64,000 nt of DNA from assembly GCA_037074705.1 (NCBI GenBank), contig CM073596.1, forward strand, positions 16,450,501 through 16,514,500, given 5' to 3'. Origin of the DNA: Zhengitettix transpicula (Eukaryota > Arthropoda > Insecta > Orthoptera > Tetrigidae). The notes under the pieces are model-generated. The model was not told where the DNA came from. It did not search any database and saw nothing but the letters and a program-made list of their open reading frames with translations. Of the stretch, positions 59,722 to 64,000 are shown piece after piece. The number at the start of each line of letters is the position of its first letter. Within the stretch, counting starts at the first letter, position 1. The position numbers were made by a program, and so were the translations under genes.

Positions 59722-59995
59722 TTTACCACTACATGAAATTATTACAATTAATTTAATTTACCTCTACATTTCATTCTTATTCTCAGATTCATTTTCTACT
59801 TAGATTATATCTGGAATGCCGGTTCCCTTACTAAACTTTAGCAGGTTATTTATTGCCGCTGCTGGGGTACATATCTCCCTTCTCGTGTATTTCTGAATTG
59901 TGGCTCTTCTACTCCTGTCGTACTTTGGTCAGTCGTAGAGGATATGCTGGATCGTCAGGGCAGCCTTGCATACGTCACATGTAGGTTGCGATGAT
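59722..59995 (-). mobile_element. Family F LINE 3' fragment, copy 5
   Basis: Directly follows copy 4 in the same orientation. Contains 3' non-coding sequence and the finger region with TGA at the last Cys position, and is truncated near GTAGGTTGCGATGA. Confidence 0.78.
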
Positions 59996-61699
59996 AGATT
60001 TATTCTTACTTTCAAATTCTTAATTTCACATACACCTCCAAAGTAATCTCCCTACTCTTATGGGCAACTATTTCAAAGGTCTCGTAAACGACGCTAGAAA
60101 TCTTCCGGATTCAATTTTGAAGGAGCTTCTGTGATTCCGCTTGAATCAATAAAGTCAAAAGGACGCACCTGAATTATATTTTCATTTTTGGGAAGATAGA
60201 AAAAATTGAGTGGGTTATATTGGGCTAGTACATGCTGTTTATGACATGAGGAATTAATAGTAGCCGAATGTTAAAGTGAGGGAAGTTCTCTGAAATATAC
60301 CATGTCGCCACCGTGTATATAATGCCAAGTACTTGTACTTGTATATATACCAGACAGTTTCAAGTTATTTCGCTGTCTCTTAAAATATTTTTAATGTATG
60401 AAATTCATTGAAAGAATTACAGGTTTATTCATATTTGTCTTAAGGCCGTTATTGTCGATTAATCACATTGAAGCTAATGGAGCGATTAAATAAATGCTCA
60501 ATGGATAAGCTGATTATATGAAGTCTGAGAGTTGTCAGCAATTATTTAGAATATTTAGAGAATATTTAAAATATTCTCCCCTCATTTTAATTTAATGACT
60601 GACACAAGATTTATAGATGTTGTTGTCTATCCCCAAGGTTTTTTGTCAGTTGACATTTTAATAACAAACCTAATTCATCATTTTCTAAAATATTAAACTT
60701 GTATATTCCGGATTTGGTAAAATAATTTTTTATAATTTTTAAAAACACAAATTTCAATTAGGCAAGAATATTATATAAAAATATGACAAAAATAATTCTA
60801 ATCAAAATTATTATTTTCTTAAAACATTTTTTTTATTTAAAAATAAATTTATATAAAATTCATATAAAAAACAACATTAATTCTCATTGTGAAGACGTGT
60901 CAAATATTTTTGTATATAAGAATTGAAAATGTGTTTTACAAAAATTATTATTCTTATATACAGATTCTGGGAATATTGCCGAACGCTCCGGAATATCAGA
61001 ATTAAATGTTTTAGAATATTATTAATTAGTTTGGAAAAGCTTTAGGGGAGAAGTATCCCAGCTACACATCTACAGTTCAACAAAGGTACCGATAAAATGT
61101 GTGTATATTTTAGTGAACGCTGATTTTGCGAAATGGGGGACTTCGCTGCGTGTCCGACAAAAAAATGACGAAACTTGAGCGACTTCCAAAATAAATTTTC
61201 TTGAAATATTTTCATCCTATTTCCTGTAAGTAAATTACGTGTTACGATATTGTGTTTAAATCAGGTAATACGTTGAGTATTAATTCAAAATGCCATTTAG
61301 TAGTTTTCGTCTCTTGTGTTTATTATATTTTTTGAATTATTTATATAGGAATAATATTTTATTTAATGTACAATTATTCTTATTTTTCTTTGTATATGTA
61401 CCTTTGAAAAGAACTGATAATCCAAGCTGAGAATAGTCGTAGCAAATTTTCACATTTGTTAACCGATATTGTCACATAGTAACTCTACGTTTAACGACGG
61501 TCTGTGTTGCTGCACAGCTATTGCAATAATTATTTTTCCATTTCAGTTCTATCCCATAAAATTTAATATTATATTTCTCAGTGCAAACGAAATTTATTTA
61601 TAACAATATCATATATGTCAATAAAGTGCTAATGTGTATTTTACTGGCTTTAAGCAATCAACGACACGAATACAGTCTTCCGAGGAAGTATTTTTTTTA
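59996..61699. other. Stretch without recognised content
   Basis: AT-rich, no repeat family, exon or RNA gene recognised. Confidence 0.5.
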
Positions 61700-62250
61700 G
61701 TAACAGGCTACATGAGGGTAATCCAGATGGTAGCAACTCTTCTATAATAACATAGGAAGGGATTTGAAAGATGGGATGCGGAAGAGTAGAGGAAGGTAAC
61801 CAAGGGTTAACTAGGACCCCCGGGCTGCAGTTTAAGGATCCTACCCGGCAATTCGCCTAAATGTGATGCAGGGAAAACCCTGTAAAATCTGCATCAGGTA
61901 GGTCGGACATTGGGTACTTGGCCCACACCCTTCCGATGACGGAAGGGGGGTTTTCTGTGGGATCGCAGCATTTCCATCTCCGTGCCTCGACCAGTTTAGG
62001 AGGCAGCTGGCCGACTATTCCAATAGAAATAGCAGACAACTCTTACCGTATTCCCAAGGTTTGTCACCCCGGAACACACACTTCTAAGAACAGGCAGAGG
62101 TGCCTCAGCTTGTGCGAAACTTAGTTCAAAAAACCAGAGAGAGGAGAAGACATCCCCAAAGGTAGCCTCCTTCAGAGCTCTCTGGGAAAGTTCACCAGCT
62201 CTCGAAAACTTCCTAGGAAGTACTTTTCCCACACAATGGAACAAAATGTT
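61700..62250 (-). mobile_element. Family B interspersed repeat, copy 3
   Basis: Collinear with 7384-7870: AACAGGCTACATGAGGGTAA, GGGTTAACTAGG, CCCGGCAATTCGCC, CAGGGAAAACCCT, CGTGCCTCGACCAGTTTAGG and CAACTCTTACCGTATTCCCA. After about 62170 it diverges from copy 1 and lacks the double hairpin. A T run precedes it (61691-61698). Confidence 0.7.
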
Positions 62251-62498
62251 TCCGGGTTTCTGCTACAACTTCGTTATGACGCCAGTAAATCACAGGTTAT
62301 GGAGATTTGCCAGACATGCTTACACTTAATAGAGACACTTCGGAACACTATTATCAACATCATTTAATACCCAGAGTGAACAGACGTCTTAAACTGGTGG
62401 TGTGAATTTTCATCACTGCTCACGTTATTATAAAGTTTGAAGATAATATCGAAATTTTGCAAAATAATTGAGGAGTTCGTTGACTAAGATTTAATAGT

Positions 62499-62954
62499 TT
62501 AATAATTAAATTTATTATTCATTATGTCTCGTTCTTCCACCATTTTGATGTTTGGGTTTTCGCTCTCGATGCTGATATACTCGTTTCCCAGAGTTTTCCC
62601 TGCGCACGAAATTCGAGCGATTGAGATCGTTATTATAGCATTGTGCGTCAGATATGAGATGATGAGCAAGTTCCAACAATGACTCACCTTTGGCCGGAAT
62701 AAGTTAGTAAGCTTAGCCAAAGGAGCTTTTGTTTGTAGACGAAGCTCATTTTTCGTCGGAGCGTGTGGCGTCTCCCAGAGTTTCCTGGCTCTCGGCCACT
62801 GCCTTGAGAACTCACCTGGAGCAATTATTTTCTTTAATTTTGTTTTCAAATGTTGAAAAAATAAATCACAGTTTCGTACTATCTCAGTGAAAAGCTCGTA
62901 GACTCGGGGATGTAACTTACGTTTCGACGTAGATCCAATCGGTGATTGACACAA
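62499..62954 (-). CDS. Unassigned minus-strand open frame, 151 codons
   Basis: One of the longest open frames in the window. The N-terminal part is basic (SPIGSTSKRKLHPRVYELFT, then KTKLKKIIAPG). GTGAGT donors on the minus strand occur inside it, after Pro-Gly at about 62812 and after CCGGCCAAAG at about 62690. If genuine it may therefore be one or two exons of a minus-strand gene or element rather than one continuous frame. I recognise no family and cannot exclude chance. Confidence 0.2.
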   Translation of the reverse strand: MCQSPIGSTSKRKLHPRVYELFTEIVRNCDLFFQHLKTKLKKIIAPGEFSRQWPRARKLWETPHAPTKNELRLQTKAPLAKLTNLFRPKVSHCWNLLIISYLTHNAIITISIARISCAGKTLGNEYISIESENPNIKMVEERDIMNNKFNY

Positions 62955-63684
62955 TTTTCGTACCTTAACCCTTAAGTGTTTTGAATTTTTTAAGCTATAT
63001 TTTTAAGATGTAAATTTGTGAATACAGTACGGAAAAAATAACCCAAAAAATGTCTAATGTGACCAAAGTCAATTTGACTCACGATGTTGCACATATTAAA
63101 CATAAATATAATGAGGTATCACCTTTTAATAATTCACGTTTATTGGATAATTATTATTTTAGTGCAATTAAAATACATTGAGAATGACGCTTGAAATTTC
63201 TTTCGTGGACAAAACATAAAAAAAAACAGAAAATAAATATTCTGAAGTTGAACGGCGGGTAGAAAAAAACTGTCCTGAGCGGGTTGACTCACAGAAAGCT
63301 CGGACAGGCATGTTTTAACCTGGCCACGGATGCCGAAAGTTTCACATTTCTTTAAGTGCATGTTGTTTCATATCTGAATCACAATTTAGCCTTCTCAGAA
63401 ACCAACATCTGGGGTGATAATAAAAGCTATGTTGCACTATGCACCACAATTAATTTAAAACGGTTGCGGGTCGTCCATCTGAGCTGAAGTAAAATACATT
63501 TGTAATTTTTTTGTTGGAAAAAAATAGTTAATCTTTGCCGTGATTGACAATCAGGCTTTATTTGTTTAACGCTTCACTTGTGCAAGTATTTTGGAAAATC
63601 AAAATAAAAGATTTCAGTCGTCCAGACATTTCGTTCTAGTAATTACATTATGTCAAGATATGGACAGATATATTTTTATTAATT
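62955..63684. other. Stretch without recognised content
   Basis: AT-rich. Open frames are short and unassigned. Confidence 0.5.
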
Positions 63685-64000
63685 ACATTAGTTCTCGGTT
63701 GATAAAATAGGGGATGTCATAAATTAAATCTACAAACAGCTACTATTAAGACAGTTAAATAATTACAAATTAATTAATAGATTTAAATTCAATTAAATAA
63801 CAATGAAACATGAGACATAATTATAATTAATAAGAATGCAGCTTAATATTTACAGAGGTATTCGAAAGACAAATAAGATTTACAAACTTTCATCGTAGAC
63901 CCCAGAAAGATATAAAACGGATTGATTGGAGAATTTTTTTTCCCGCCTGTGTCTGGAATGCGTATTTTATTCGTGGGTTCTGGCGAAGTTTCAATGCGCC
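63685..64000 (-). mobile_element. Family G-type LINE 3' end, cut by window edge
   Basis: Starts with ATTAGTTCTCGGTTGATAAAATAGG, the same 3' end motif as at 9800, 31018 and 33965, followed by AT-rich 3' non-coding sequence. The coding part would lie beyond the right edge. Confidence 0.5.

Overview
The window reads as nuclear DNA of an arthropod, most likely an insect. It is AT-rich, carries short exons separated by kilobase introns with GT-AG boundaries, and is packed with degraded non-LTR retrotransposons, tRNA-derived SINE-like pieces, short unclassified interspersed repeats and tandem arrays. I cannot place it to species. There is no operon structure, no CRISPR array and no long intact open reading frame.

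The only host gene I can defend lies on the + strand. Seven exons (24980-25047, 28796-28904, 28992-29198, 37269-37388, 39323-39583, 41872-41979, 46793-46849) join in one continuous reading frame. An eighth (58989-59186, frame open from about 58942) has compatible phase. The predicted protein is hydrophilic and disordered-looking: Ser-rich, Gln/Glu-rich, with a Pro/Gln tract and short helical acidic pieces. I do not recognise the family. Every junction from 28904 onward is phase 0, so exons can be skipped without frame loss. Two upstream pieces (18939-19148 and 21900-21968) encode hydrophobic segments ending in phase 0 at good splice donors and could be alternative first coding exons. A CpG-rich block at about 54.1-54.6 kb plus an ATG in good context at 58989 suggest a downstream alternative start. 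The gene probably continues past the right edge.

The rest is intronic or flanking repeat DNA. Main families (my labels): A, about 780 bp, at 5.0, 31.8 and 50.3 kb; B at 7.4, 36.5 and 61.7 kb; C at 12.7, 18.2 and 19.9 kb; D at 20.4 and 21.0 kb; E, an inverted pair at 27.2 and 31.6 kb, each arm invaded by a different element; F, five 3' ends of a non-LTR retrotransposon with a Cys-Cys-His-Cys finger; G, non-LTR fragments at 9.8, 31.0, 34.0, 35.7 and 63.7 kb. Further LINE fragments lie at 8.3, 27.7, 37.4, 42.5, 51.1 and 57.1 kb. The 42.5 kb copy is bounded by a 9-bp target-site duplication. Tandem arrays lie at 22.1-23.0 kb and 48.2-50.1 kb.

I found no new defence, mobile or regulatory system. 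The most useful observations are the symmetric phase-0 exon chain, an in-frame stop-free 87-nt intron, the candidate alternative N-termini, the nested insertions beside an exon donor, and a nonsense codon shared by four of five family F copies.
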